From an uncultured Pseudomonadota bacterium (GTDB lineage: Bacteria; Myxococcota_A; UBA796; CAJQPC01), in NCBI GenBank assembly GCA_937915955.1, contig CALGIB010000846.1, positions 1-7,029 of the forward strand: DNA of 7,029 nt, written 5' to 3'. Shown piece after piece: positions 1 to 6,282 of the stretch (position 1 is the first letter of the stretch; every line of letters starts with the position of its first letter). A program made the translations under genes and the position numbers. Below the pieces are notes generated by a model that worked only from the letters and a program-made list of their open reading frames with translations, was not told where the DNA came from and did not search any database.

Positions 1-756
1 GCCTTCTGGAGGACGGGCCTCTGCGCGCTGCTGTTGGCCCCCTCGGTGTCTCGCGTCGCCTGGAGGGATCTGGCGTGGATGGCGGCCGCTGGGCTCTTCC
101 TCGCGGCGCACTTCTGGGTCTGGTTCCTCTCGCTGGAGCACATCTCGGTGATGCGCTCGGTGGTGCTCGTGACCCTGACGCCGCTCTGGGTCGGCCTGGC
201 GGAGTGGGCCATCGACGGGCACGCGCCCACCCGGCTGTTCTGGACCGGCGTCGGCATCGCGCTGGGCGGCGTCGGCCTGATGAGCTGGAGTGGCCTGGGC
301 GAGGCCTCGCTGCTCGGGGACCTGCTGGCGCTCGCCGGCGGGTGGCTCGGTTCGGCCTATTTCCTGGTCGGCCGCAAGGTGCGGCAGCGGGTGCAGTTCG
401 CGCCCTACGGCGCCTTCGTCTGCGGCTTCGCGGCGCTCTGGCTGCTGATCGTGGCGCTGGCCCGGGACCTGCCGATGTTGGGCTGGTCCTGGCCGATCTG
501 GGGGGCGCTGGTGGGCATGGCGGCGCTGCCTCAGCTGGTGGGCCACGTCGGCTTCAACTTCGCCCTGCGCTACGTACCCGCCTCGCTGATCGCGACCCTG
601 ATCCTGCTCGAGCCGGTCGGGGCCACGGTGCTCGCGGCCCTGGTCCTGGACGAGTGGCCCGGCCGCTTGGAGCTGGCCGGCGGCGGCGTCATCCTGCTCG
701 GGGTCCTGGTCGCTACCCGGACCGCCCCAGCCCCGGCAGCTCCCGCACCGTCGTAG
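1..756 (+). CDS. EamA/DMT-family transporter, 5'-truncated by window edge
   Basis: This is an integral membrane protein of the drug/metabolite transporter superfamily, which exports or imports small metabolites; the substrate cannot be told from sequence. The reading frame is open from base 1 (first residues AFWRTGLCALL), so the gene enters from the left; the TTG at 34 is only an internal codon. The visible 251 residues hold the end of the first EamA repeat (AHFWVWFLSLEHISVMRS, then LTPLWVGL) and a full second repeat. The latter has the usual closing pattern: FNFALRYVPASLIATL, then ILLEPVGATVLAALVLDEWP, then a last hydrophobic helix and an Ala/Pro-rich cytoplasmic tail. Family members are usually near 300 residues with 10 membrane helices, so about 45-50 residues are missing. 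The TAG stop at 754-756 lies inside the 3' end of the convergent thioesterase gene. Family assignment is firm; the role is unknown. Confidence 0.9.
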   Translation, partial: AFWRTGLCALLLAPSVSRVAWRDLAWMAAAGLFLAAHFWVWFLSLEHISVMRSVVLVTLTPLWVGLAEWAIDGHAPTRLFWTGVGIALGGVGLMSWSGLGEASLLGDLLALAGGWLGSAYFLVGRKVRQRVQFAPYGAFVCGFAALWLLIVALARDLPMLGWSWPIWGALVGMAALPQLVGHVGFNFALRYVPASLIATLILLEPVGATVLAALVLDEWPGRLELAGGGVILLGVLVATRTAPAPAAPAPS

Positions 757-1510
757 CCCGCGCGAAGAGCTGGCCCTCGCGGCCCTCGAGGCGGTGACGG
801 AACAGGCAGGCCTGACCCACGAAGCCGGCCAGGCGCGAGCGGACGATGACGCGGTCCCCTGCGCCCACGCCGGCCTTCCAGGCCACGCGCTCAGCCCTGG
901 CCACGATGGCCTGTGGATCCAGCCCTCGCGCCACCGCGATGCGCGCCACCGCCTCGTCCGCCCAGTCCACGTAGAGCGGGTGGTTGGCGTGGTCCAGGGG
1001 GTCCATCCAGGTCTGCCAGCAGTCGAAGGCGAAGACCTGCTCGGAGCTCTGGTCCAGGGTCTCGGTCATGGCCGGCAGGGTGACCACCGGCTCCAGGTCG
1101 TCCCGAGCGACGAAGGCGCCGATCAGCTCGGGGCTCGCTGGCGAGGGCGCGAAGCCTCCTTCGATCGCGGCCACATGCGCCCACTGCTGGGTGGTCGAGG
1201 CGATGGGCCCGTCCTCGTCCTCGAGGCGGACCTCGCGCTTGGTCAGCACCCCTCGGCGGAAGTCGCGCAGCCAGGTGCGCACACACAGCTCCTGGCCGTA
1301 GCGGATCTCCCGGTGGTGCGTGGCGTTCATCGAGGTCACGACGAAGGCCACGCCCTCGTCCAGGTAGCGCTGAGGGGGCCAGCCGCAGGCCGTGCTGGCG
1401 CGGACCGCGGCCTCCTGGAAGACCCTCCAGACCTCGCCCGGTCGCGCGACCTGGCGCGGGGAGAAGGCGTCCCGGGGCAGCCGGTACGCGAAGCTGTGCA
1501 CGCCGTCCAT
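713..1510 (-). CDS. Acyl-ACP/acyl-CoA thioesterase, double hotdog fold
   Basis: A 265-residue cytoplasmic protein that looks like two tandem hotdog domains, the layout of FatA/FatB-type acyl-ACP thioesterases, which release free fatty acids from acyl carrier protein. The N-terminal half has the hotdog helix (VWRVFQEAAVRASTACG, about 27-43) and strands with the ITW-like pattern EIRYGQELCVRTWLRDF (68-84), then W110. The C-terminal half has MDPLDHANHPLYVDWADEA (169-187), matching the D-x-x-x-H-x-N active-site helix start of the YbgC/FatA group, with D170, H174 and N176 as candidate key residues. The ATG at 1510-1508 is the best start because an in-frame TAG lies 12 bases upstream. No clear Shine-Dalgarno precedes it. 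The start overlaps that of the divergent surface-protein gene, and the 3' end overlaps the transporter by 44 bp. A hotdog acyl-CoA thioesterase or a dehydratase-like relative is possible; the acyl substrate is not predictable. Confidence 0.82.
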   Translation of the reverse strand: MDGVHSFAYRLPRDAFSPRQVARPGEVWRVFQEAAVRASTACGWPPQRYLDEGVAFVVTSMNATHHREIRYGQELCVRTWLRDFRRGVLTKREVRLEDEDGPIASTTQQWAHVAAIEGGFAPSPASPELIGAFVARDDLEPVVTLPAMTETLDQSSEQVFAFDCWQTWMDPLDHANHPLYVDWADEAVARIAVARGLDPQAIVARAERVAWKAGVGAGDRVIVRSRLAGFVGQACLFRHRLEGREGQLFARATTVRELPGLGRSG

Positions 1511-2366
1511 GGCCGGCGTCTATCGTGTCGTCATGTGGCTTTCGATCGCTGTCGCGTGGGCCTGCGAGCCCGAGCTCGAGCTGAGCGCCTGGATCCCCGA
1601 GGACGGGGCGCTGCCCTCGGGCGCCCTGGTCCGGGTCGAGAGCACGGCTCGGTACCCCACCGCCGAGGTCCATGGGCCCGAGGACGCGGTCTTCCAGCTC
1701 GAGGAGCCGGGCGGCGAGGCCCCCGAGGGCTGGACCGCCTGGGTGCTGCCGGAGAACCTCAGCGGGGACACCTGGGAGGTCCAGGTCTACGAGGGCGGCG
1801 AGCAGCTGGGCAGCGTCGACGTGTTCGTGGACCCCGAGGCCGACGGGGGCAGCCTGGAGGAGGGCTTCGAGCTCTCCGCCGTCGTCACGACCGAGCTGAC
1901 GGACGAGCCGCCCTACCTGCTCTGCGACACCGCCTTCGAGGGCGAGTGGGTGAAGGTGAACATCGAGCTGGAGCTGCCCGAGTCCCCGGGGCCCGGCTGG
2001 ATCGTGCAGCTCTCCGAGAAGGACGAGCCCCAGACCTGGGCGGCCTGGCCGACCTACGGCGGCGCTCTCCGGGACTCCTTCACCGTGCACTGGACGCTCC
2101 AGCAGAGCTGTCCACGGGTGACCGTCTTCGATCCCTTCGGCGTCGAGCAGCAGAACCTGCGCCTGGACTGCACCGTGCTCCCCAAGCCCGCGGACGACGG
2201 CGCGGGCGGCGGCTACACGCAGAACCGCTTCGACGAGGTCTGCGGCTGCAGCTCGGGGAAGCCCGCCTCGCTCAGCTGGGCCTTGCTGGCCCTGGCAGGA
2301 GCAGCGCTACGCAGAGGTCCTGCAGGTGGGCGACGACGACGGCGTGGGGATCCCCGGGGCCGGTGA
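1509..2366 (+). CDS. Predicted surface protein with lipobox-like N-terminus and MYXO-CTERM-like tail
   Basis: No enzymatic family is recognised. The 285-residue reading (ATG 1509) starts MAGVYRVVMWLSIAVAWACE: one Arg, a hydrophobic core and Cys20 after Trp-Ala, an imperfect lipobox; ATG at 1533 (MWLSIAVAWACE, 277 residues) is the alternative. The mature part is strongly acidic, rich in Glu, Asp, Pro and Gly, with valine-rich stretches that suggest beta-sandwich structure (for example WEVQVYEGGEQLGSVDVFVD), and several Cys that could form disulfides. The C-terminus has CGCSSGKPASLSWALLALAG (245-264) followed by AALRR: Cys-Gly-Cys, a hydrophobic segment and Arg-Arg. This is the pattern of MYXO-CTERM sorting signals, which in myxobacteria are thought to be cleaved near the Cys before surface anchoring. 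The tail continues with an unusual run of Arg (five in a row) within the stretch that overlaps the tetR 3' end. Neither candidate start has a clear Shine-Dalgarno. Export is likely; function is unknown. Confidence 0.75.
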   Translation: MAGVYRVVMWLSIAVAWACEPELELSAWIPEDGALPSGALVRVESTARYPTAEVHGPEDAVFQLEEPGGEAPEGWTAWVLPENLSGDTWEVQVYEGGEQLGSVDVFVDPEADGGSLEEGFELSAVVTTELTDEPPYLLCDTAFEGEWVKVNIELELPESPGPGWIVQLSEKDEPQTWAAWPTYGGALRDSFTVHWTLQQSCPRVTVFDPFGVEQQNLRLDCTVLPKPADDGAGGGYTQNRFDEVCGCSSGKPASLSWALLALAGAALRRGPAGGRRRRRGDPRGR

Positions 2367-2880
2367 AGGGCCGAAGATCCTGGGCCTCGCTCAGCACATA
2401 GCGGCTGATCAGGTGGTTGAGATCCAGCAGCAGCAGCGGCTCCGGCGGGCTCGGCAGATCCAGGGCCGCGACCAGCTCCATGGCGCGCGCCAGCCCCACC
2501 GGCGTCCAGCGCTCGCGCACCCGCTCGGGCAGTCGCCCCTCCTCCAGCACGTGGCGCTGCAGCAGGCGCACGTGGTCGCGGCGGGCCCGCATGACGGTCC
2601 AGATCTCCAGGACCAGCGCGCGGACGCGGCCAGCGGGGTCCGCCGGCAACGCCTCGGGAGGGCTCCAGGCCAGCAGCTCCTCGTACATGCTGTCCAGCAC
2701 GGCCTCGTACGCGCCGCGCTTGTCCTGGAAGTGCCAGGCCAGCGTCGCGATGTTGCAGCCGGCCGCCGAGGCCAGGGCCCGCGTGGTCGTGCCCTTGAAG
2801 CCGCGGGCGGCGAAGAGCTCCAGCCCCGCCGTCAGGATGCGGGCGCGAGTCAGCTCGGCGTTGGCGGGAGTGGCTGCCAT
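2272..2880 (-). CDS. TetR/AcrR-family transcriptional regulator
   Basis: A 202-residue DNA-binding repressor-type protein. The N-terminal TetR helix-turn-helix is clear: TRARILTAGLELFAARGFKG (11-30), then TTTRALASAAGCNIATLAWH (31-50) and FQDKRGAYEAVL, matching the usual G-x-TTT-x-x-IA-x-x-AG...YxHFxxK pattern with Trp-His in place of Tyr-x-His. The C-terminal half is helical and variable, as expected for a ligand-binding and dimer domain; it has a short Leu run (LLLLDLNHL) encoded by CTG repeats. I chose the ATG at 2880 because it gives a normal-length arm before the HTH; an in-frame ATG at 2913 would add 11 residues (MDDPRPYNGTK) and nearly abut the channel start. The Shine-Dalgarno is weak at both. 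It is divergent from the channel gene across 48 bp and is therefore a candidate regulator of that operon and of itself; ligand and targets are unknown. Its 3' end overlaps the surface-protein gene by 95 bp. Confidence 0.9.
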   Translation of the reverse strand: MAATPANAELTRARILTAGLELFAARGFKGTTTRALASAAGCNIATLAWHFQDKRGAYEAVLDSMYEELLAWSPPEALPADPAGRVRALVLEIWTVMRARRDHVRLLQRHVLEEGRLPERVRERWTPVGLARAMELVAALDLPSPPEPLLLLDLNHLISRYVLSEAQDLRPFTGPGDPHAVVVAHLQDLCVALLLPGPARPS

Positions 2881-2928
2881 CTTCGTGCCGTTGTAAGGGC
2901 GTGGGTCGTCCATCGCGAGGAAGCAGAG
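2881..2928. promoter_or_regulatory. Divergent tetR / channel intergenic region, presumed shared control region
   Basis: These 48 bases separate the chosen tetR start from the channel start and are the only non-coding gap over 15 bases in the window. TetR-family genes commonly repress a divergent neighbour from such a region. I see no convincing -35/-10 pair and no long inverted repeat; the clearest symmetric element is TCGCGA at 2913-2918, too short to call an operator. Promoter elements probably extend into one or both coding regions. If tetR starts at 2913 instead, only 15 bases remain. Confidence 0.4.
2917..2923 (+). promoter_or_regulatory. Ribosome binding site of the channel gene
   Basis: GAGGAAG lies five bases before the ATG at 2929. 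It decides the start of the channel gene: the frame is open upstream to 2326, but that extension runs antisense through tetR, and the protein starting at 2929 begins at the expected place relative to the first membrane helix. Confidence 0.7.
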
Positions 2929-4899
2929 ATGTCGGTTCAGGCGAGCATGGCGGAGAAGCTCCCCTACCAGGTCGATACCTTCCTGGCCAAGGGCAGCAAG
3001 GCGCTGTTCGTGGCTCTGACTGTGGCGTTCTTCGTGGCGCTGGTGCTCATCGGGGGCGTGCGCTTCCTGTTCTGGGCGCTGGACTGGCTGATCCACGACG
3101 AGGCCACCAAGTCGCTGTCCCAGGGCATCTGGTTCACCTGGCTGCAGCTCACGGACCCCGGCAACATGGCCCAGGACAACGAGACCTTCGTTGGGTACAA
3201 GATCACGGCCGTGGTCGCCGGCATGACCGGCGTGGTCATCTTCTCCGCGCTCATCGCGTTCCTCACCACGGCGCTCGACCAGGCCATCGACGACCTGAAG
3301 AAGGGCCACAGCCGGGTGCTGGAGACCGGGCACACGCTGATCGTCGGCTGGGGTCCCCGCGTGCCCGAGATCCTGCGCGAGCTCGTCGAGGCCAAGGAGT
3401 CCGACGACGACCCCGTGGTGGTCATCCTCGCCGAGCTCGAGAAGGAGGACATGGACGAGTACCTTCGCGAGAACTGGACCGACCGCCGCAACCTGCGGGT
3501 CGTCACGCGCTCAGGCCCCACGGCCTCGCTGCACAGCCTGGAGAAGGTCAGCGCAGAGGAGGCGGCCAGCTGCATCGTGCTGGCCAGCTGCGGCGAGGCC
3601 GGCTCGGACAGCGAGAAGCTCACCAGCGACGCGCTCGTCATCAAGACGGTGCTGGCGGTCATCGCCCACGTCGGCGAGGACCACGACATCAACATCGTGG
3701 CCGAGGTCTTCGACGAGCGGAACCGCCACGTCGTGCAGGACATCGCGCCCGAGCGCATCAGCGTCATCGACGCCCAGGAGATCCTCGCCAAGATCATGGT
3801 GCAGACGAGCCGCACCAGCGGTCTGAGCGTGGTCTACGCGGAGCTGCTCTCCTTCGAGGGCTGCGAGATGTACTTCCACAAGGCCGACTGGGGCGGCATC
3901 ACCTTCGGCGAGCTGCAGTTCCACTTCCCGGACGGCGTGCCCATCGGCATCCGCACCGGCGAAGGCCAGATCGAGATGCGCACGGCCCCCGACTACGTGA
4001 TGCAGGCCGACGACGAGATCCTGATCGTCGCCGACGACGACTCGACCATCGAGTTCCAGGTCAGCCCCGTGATGACGCCCAAGGAGCTGCCGCTCAAGGA
4101 CGCGCGCATCGAGCCCGGCAAGGAGCGCATGCTGCTGCTGGGCTGGTCGCCCAAGGTGCCCATCCTCATCAGCGAGTACAGCGACTATGTGCTCGAGGGG
4201 AGCGAGGTCCACGTCGTGCTCAAGGACGTCAACTACGAGATCGCCGGCGCCCTCGAGGACCTCAACAACGAGCTCGACAACGCCAGCTGCACCCTGATCC
4301 AGAAGGACCCGCTGTCCAGCCAGGACCTCGAGGAGATCGACCCCTTCTCCTACAACGTGGTCATCATCCTGAGCCAGAACCCGGACGAGGACAACAGCGC
4401 CGAGCGCGTGGACTCCGAGACCATCATCGTGCTGCTGCACCTCCGCAAGCTGCTGCGCCAGGCCAAGGCCGCCGGCCGCGAGGTCACCACCAAGCTGATC
4501 ACCGAGGTGCTCGACTCCGCGAACCAGGAGCTCATCAGCCGCGCTGGCGTCAACGACTTCATCATCAGCAACCGCATGGTCTCGATGATGTTCGCGCAGA
4601 TCTCCGAGGAGCCCGACATCCAGGACGTGTACGACGACCTGTTCCAGGAGGACGGCAGCGAGATCTACGTGAAGCCCGCCTGGCTCTACTTCGAGGAGCT
4701 GCCGGTCACCTGCCGCTTCGGCGATCTGATGCAGATGGTCCGGCGTCGCGACACCGAGATCTGCATTGGCTACAAGATCAAGGCGCTGGAGACCGACGCA
4801 GACCAGAACTTTGGCGTGAAGCTCATCCCGCTCAAGGACAGCATGGTCACCCTGACGGCCGAGGACGGGCTGGTCGTCGTGGCCGAGGACGACATGTAG
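2929..4899 (+). CDS. CASTOR/POLLUX (DMI1)-like ion channel, two TM helices and two RCK-type domains
   Basis: A 656-residue inner-membrane ion channel of the CASTOR/POLLUX family, known from plant nuclear envelopes and with many undescribed bacterial relatives. After KLPYQVDTFLAKGSKALF comes TM1 (about 25-50), a pore helix and filter region (SQGIWFTWLQLTDPGNMAQ, about 64-82), and TM2 (about 92-117). The filter DPGN resembles the A-D-x-G-N-H-A filter of plant CASTOR/POLLUX, not the TVGYG of potassium channels, so potassium selectivity should not be assumed. Two Rossmann-like cytoplasmic RCK domains follow, opening with GHTLIVGWGPRVPEILREL (134-152) and MLLLGWSPKVPILISEY (401-417); both carry the GW(G/S)P-type variant typical of the family. 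RCK domains gate channels by binding ions or nucleotides; the ligand here is unknown. An RCK_C-like segment ends the protein. Plant members have four TM helices; this one shows two, as in bacterial homologues. It is followed with no gap by the phosphatase-fold gene. Family assignment is strong; ion specificity is inference. Confidence 0.88.
   Translation: MSVQASMAEKLPYQVDTFLAKGSKALFVALTVAFFVALVLIGGVRFLFWALDWLIHDEATKSLSQGIWFTWLQLTDPGNMAQDNETFVGYKITAVVAGMTGVVIFSALIAFLTTALDQAIDDLKKGHSRVLETGHTLIVGWGPRVPEILRELVEAKESDDDPVVVILAELEKEDMDEYLRENWTDRRNLRVVTRSGPTASLHSLEKVSAEEAASCIVLASCGEAGSDSEKLTSDALVIKTVLAVIAHVGEDHDINIVAEVFDERNRHVVQDIAPERISVIDAQEILAKIMVQTSRTSGLSVVYAELLSFEGCEMYFHKADWGGITFGELQFHFPDGVPIGIRTGEGQIEMRTAPDYVMQADDEILIVADDDSTIEFQVSPVMTPKELPLKDARIEPGKERMLLLGWSPKVPILISEYSDYVLEGSEVHVVLKDVNYEIAGALEDLNNELDNASCTLIQKDPLSSQDLEEIDPFSYNVVIILSQNPDEDNSAERVDSETIIVLLHLRKLLRQAKAAGREVTTKLITEVLDSANQELISRAGVNDFIISNRMVSMMFAQISEEPDIQDVYDDLFQEDGSEIYVKPAWLYFEELPVTCRFGDLMQMVRRRDTEICIGYKIKALETDADQNFGVKLIPLKDSMVTLTAEDGLVVVAEDDM
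4885..4889 (+). promoter_or_regulatory. Ribosome binding site inside channel 3' end for the downstream GTG start
   Basis: GAGGA sits ten bases before the GTG at 4900, within the last codons of the channel gene. It favours GTG 4900 over ATG 4918 as the start and indicates that translation of the second gene follows termination of the first. Confidence 0.5.
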
Positions 4900-6267
4900 G
4901 TGGGCGGCTCGGCGCTGATGGGGCTGCTGGCCTGCGTCGGCGCTCCTGTGGAGCTGCCCGTCGAGCGGCCGCCGGACGTGCTCCTGGTGGTGCTGGACAC
5001 GGTCCGGTCCGACCACCTGTCCGCCTACGGCTACGAGCGCCCCACCAGCCCGGCCCTCGAGATCCTGGCCAGCCAGGGGCGGCTGTACACGGACGTCACG
5101 GCCAGCTCCTGGACCTGGCCCAGTCACGCATCGCTGTTCACGGGCCTGCCTCCCTGGCAGCACGGCGCCCACTTCGTGGACAGCGAGGGCTTGGAGGTGG
5201 TCGAGGGCTTCCTGCACGCGGCCCCGATGCGGACCGAGCTGCCGACGATGGCGGAGCGCTTCGAGGGGGAGGGCTACGACACCGTGTTGCTGTCCGGCAA
5301 CGACCTGCTGCGCGAGGAGCTCGGGCTCTCGCGGGGCTTCGGGCGGGTGGAGATCTTCCCGGACGACGGGGCCACGCTGGCCGCCGCTCAGGAGCTGCTG
5401 GGCCAGGAGCGGGCCAAGCCGGTGCTGCTGGTCGTGAACTTCTACGGGGCCCACGCCCCCTGGTTCGTCACCCATGGGTCGGGGGATCTGACCGGCCGCC
5501 TTCAGCAGGACGAGGCCTGGCTGGGGCCCCATGTCCTGGGGCCCGGGCACGCCTGGAACCCGATGATTCGCGCCGAGGGCGGGGCCAGCGCGGCGGAGAG
5601 GCTGATCGCCGGCGAGCTCCAGCTCCCTCCCGACGGCCTGGAGATCATCACGGCGCTCTACGACGGCGAGATCCAACGGGTCGACGCCATGCTGGGCGGA
5701 CTCCTGGCCGCCTGGGGGCCGGGCGGCGTCGTGGCCGTGACCTCGGACCACGGCGAGTACCTGGGCGAGCGGGGGCTCTGGCTCCACTGCCGCACGGTCT
5801 ACCCGCAGATCACGCGCGTGCCGCTGGTGCTGCGCGCCAGCACGCTGAGCGGCGGCCAGCGGGTCGAGGTGCCCGTCCAGCTGGACCAGGTTCAGGACGC
5901 GCTGTTGGCGCTGGCCGGACTGGAGGTCTCGTCGCCCCTCCTGGATCCGCACCCAGTACCCATCCAGGCCGCGGCCTGGCGGGACCGGTCCTGGTCCGGG
6001 CGGCTGGGCGGGCGCTTCACCCAGGGGTATCGCCTCTACCGCGAGGGCGACCTGGCGCTGGTGCTGGGCATGGAGTCGGGGGTCGAGCTCTACGACCTGA
6101 GCCAGGACCCGGGCATGTTCGAGGACCTGGCCGGCTCGAGGCCCCAGGAGCTGGAGCGCCTGCGGCTGGCCGCGGCTCGGAGTTGGGCCGAGGTCGAGCC
6201 TGGGTCAGCCGTCGAGCTCGACCCTGCCACGGCCGAGCGGCTCCGGGTCATGGGCTATGTGGACTGA
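4900..6267 (+). CDS. Alkaline-phosphatase-superfamily (sulfatase-fold) hydrolase or transferase, putative lipoprotein
   Basis: A 455-residue enzyme of the sulfatase/phosphodiesterase fold. The core opens with PPDVLLVVLDTVRSDHLSAY (24-43), where D33 is the usual metal ligand. The nucleophile loop reads SSWTWPSHASLFTG (69-82): it aligns with the C/S-x-P-S-R sulfatase motif but has Thr72 at the nucleophile position and His for Arg. Formylglycine can only be made from Cys or Ser, so a true sulfatase is unlikely; Thr is the nucleophile in LtaS, EptA and NPP phosphodiesterases, so a phosphoester or phosphotransfer reaction is inferred. The second metal site is TSDHGEYLGERGLWLH (281-296; D283, H284, H296). 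It ends LRVMGYVD, a common terminus in this family. The N-terminus MGGSALMGLLACVGAPVELP has a lipobox-like LLAC (Cys12) but a very short, uncharged lead, so export as a lipoprotein is tentative. The GTG directly follows the channel TAG in the same frame; an operon with the channel is likely. Confidence 0.85.
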   Translation: MGGSALMGLLACVGAPVELPVERPPDVLLVVLDTVRSDHLSAYGYERPTSPALEILASQGRLYTDVTASSWTWPSHASLFTGLPPWQHGAHFVDSEGLEVVEGFLHAAPMRTELPTMAERFEGEGYDTVLLSGNDLLREELGLSRGFGRVEIFPDDGATLAAAQELLGQERAKPVLLVVNFYGAHAPWFVTHGSGDLTGRLQQDEAWLGPHVLGPGHAWNPMIRAEGGASAAERLIAGELQLPPDGLEIITALYDGEIQRVDAMLGGLLAAWGPGGVVAVTSDHGEYLGERGLWLHCRTVYPQITRVPLVLRASTLSGGQRVEVPVQLDQVQDALLALAGLEVSSPLLDPHPVPIQAAAWRDRSWSGRLGGRFTQGYRLYREGDLALVLGMESGVELYDLSQDPGMFEDLAGSRPQELERLRLAAARSWAEVEPGSAVELDPATAERLRVMGYVD

Positions 6268-6282
6268 CCAGGCGGCCGGGTC

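Noticed and set aside
34..36. TTG as the start of the transporter
   Set aside because: The frame is open to the window edge and the upstream residues continue the transporter family pattern, so the gene starts outside the window.
794..2401. Long + strand open frame (535 codons) over the thioesterase and surface-protein region
   Set aside because: It is the shadow of the thioesterase on the opposite strand and then an out-of-frame reading of the surface-protein gene; the translation is low complexity.
2425..2436. Four CAG repeats
   Set aside because: They encode a short Leu run in the TetR C-terminal domain and are not long enough to be a notable microsatellite.
2326..2928. N-terminal extension of the channel upstream of 2929
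   Set aside because: It is antisense to tetR, rich in Gln/Arg/Ala low complexity, and the strong GAGGAAG favours ATG 2929.
2881..3333. N-terminal extension of the TetR protein to 353 residues
   Set aside because: The extension is antisense to the channel N-terminus and has no family similarity; TetR proteins are normally near 200 residues.
5522..5531. TGGGGCCCCA palindrome
   Set aside because: It lies within the phosphatase-fold coding sequence, and a ten-base GC palindrome is expected by chance in DNA of this composition.
3511..5952. Long - strand open frame (813 codons) antisense to the channel and phosphatase-fold genes
   Set aside because: It is a codon-phase mirror of the sense genes, with Val/Leu/Asp/His-rich repeats and no domain signature.
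6268..6282. Terminator between the convergent phosphatase-fold and cNMP genes
   Set aside because: Only 15 bases are available, and they contain no stem with a T-run.
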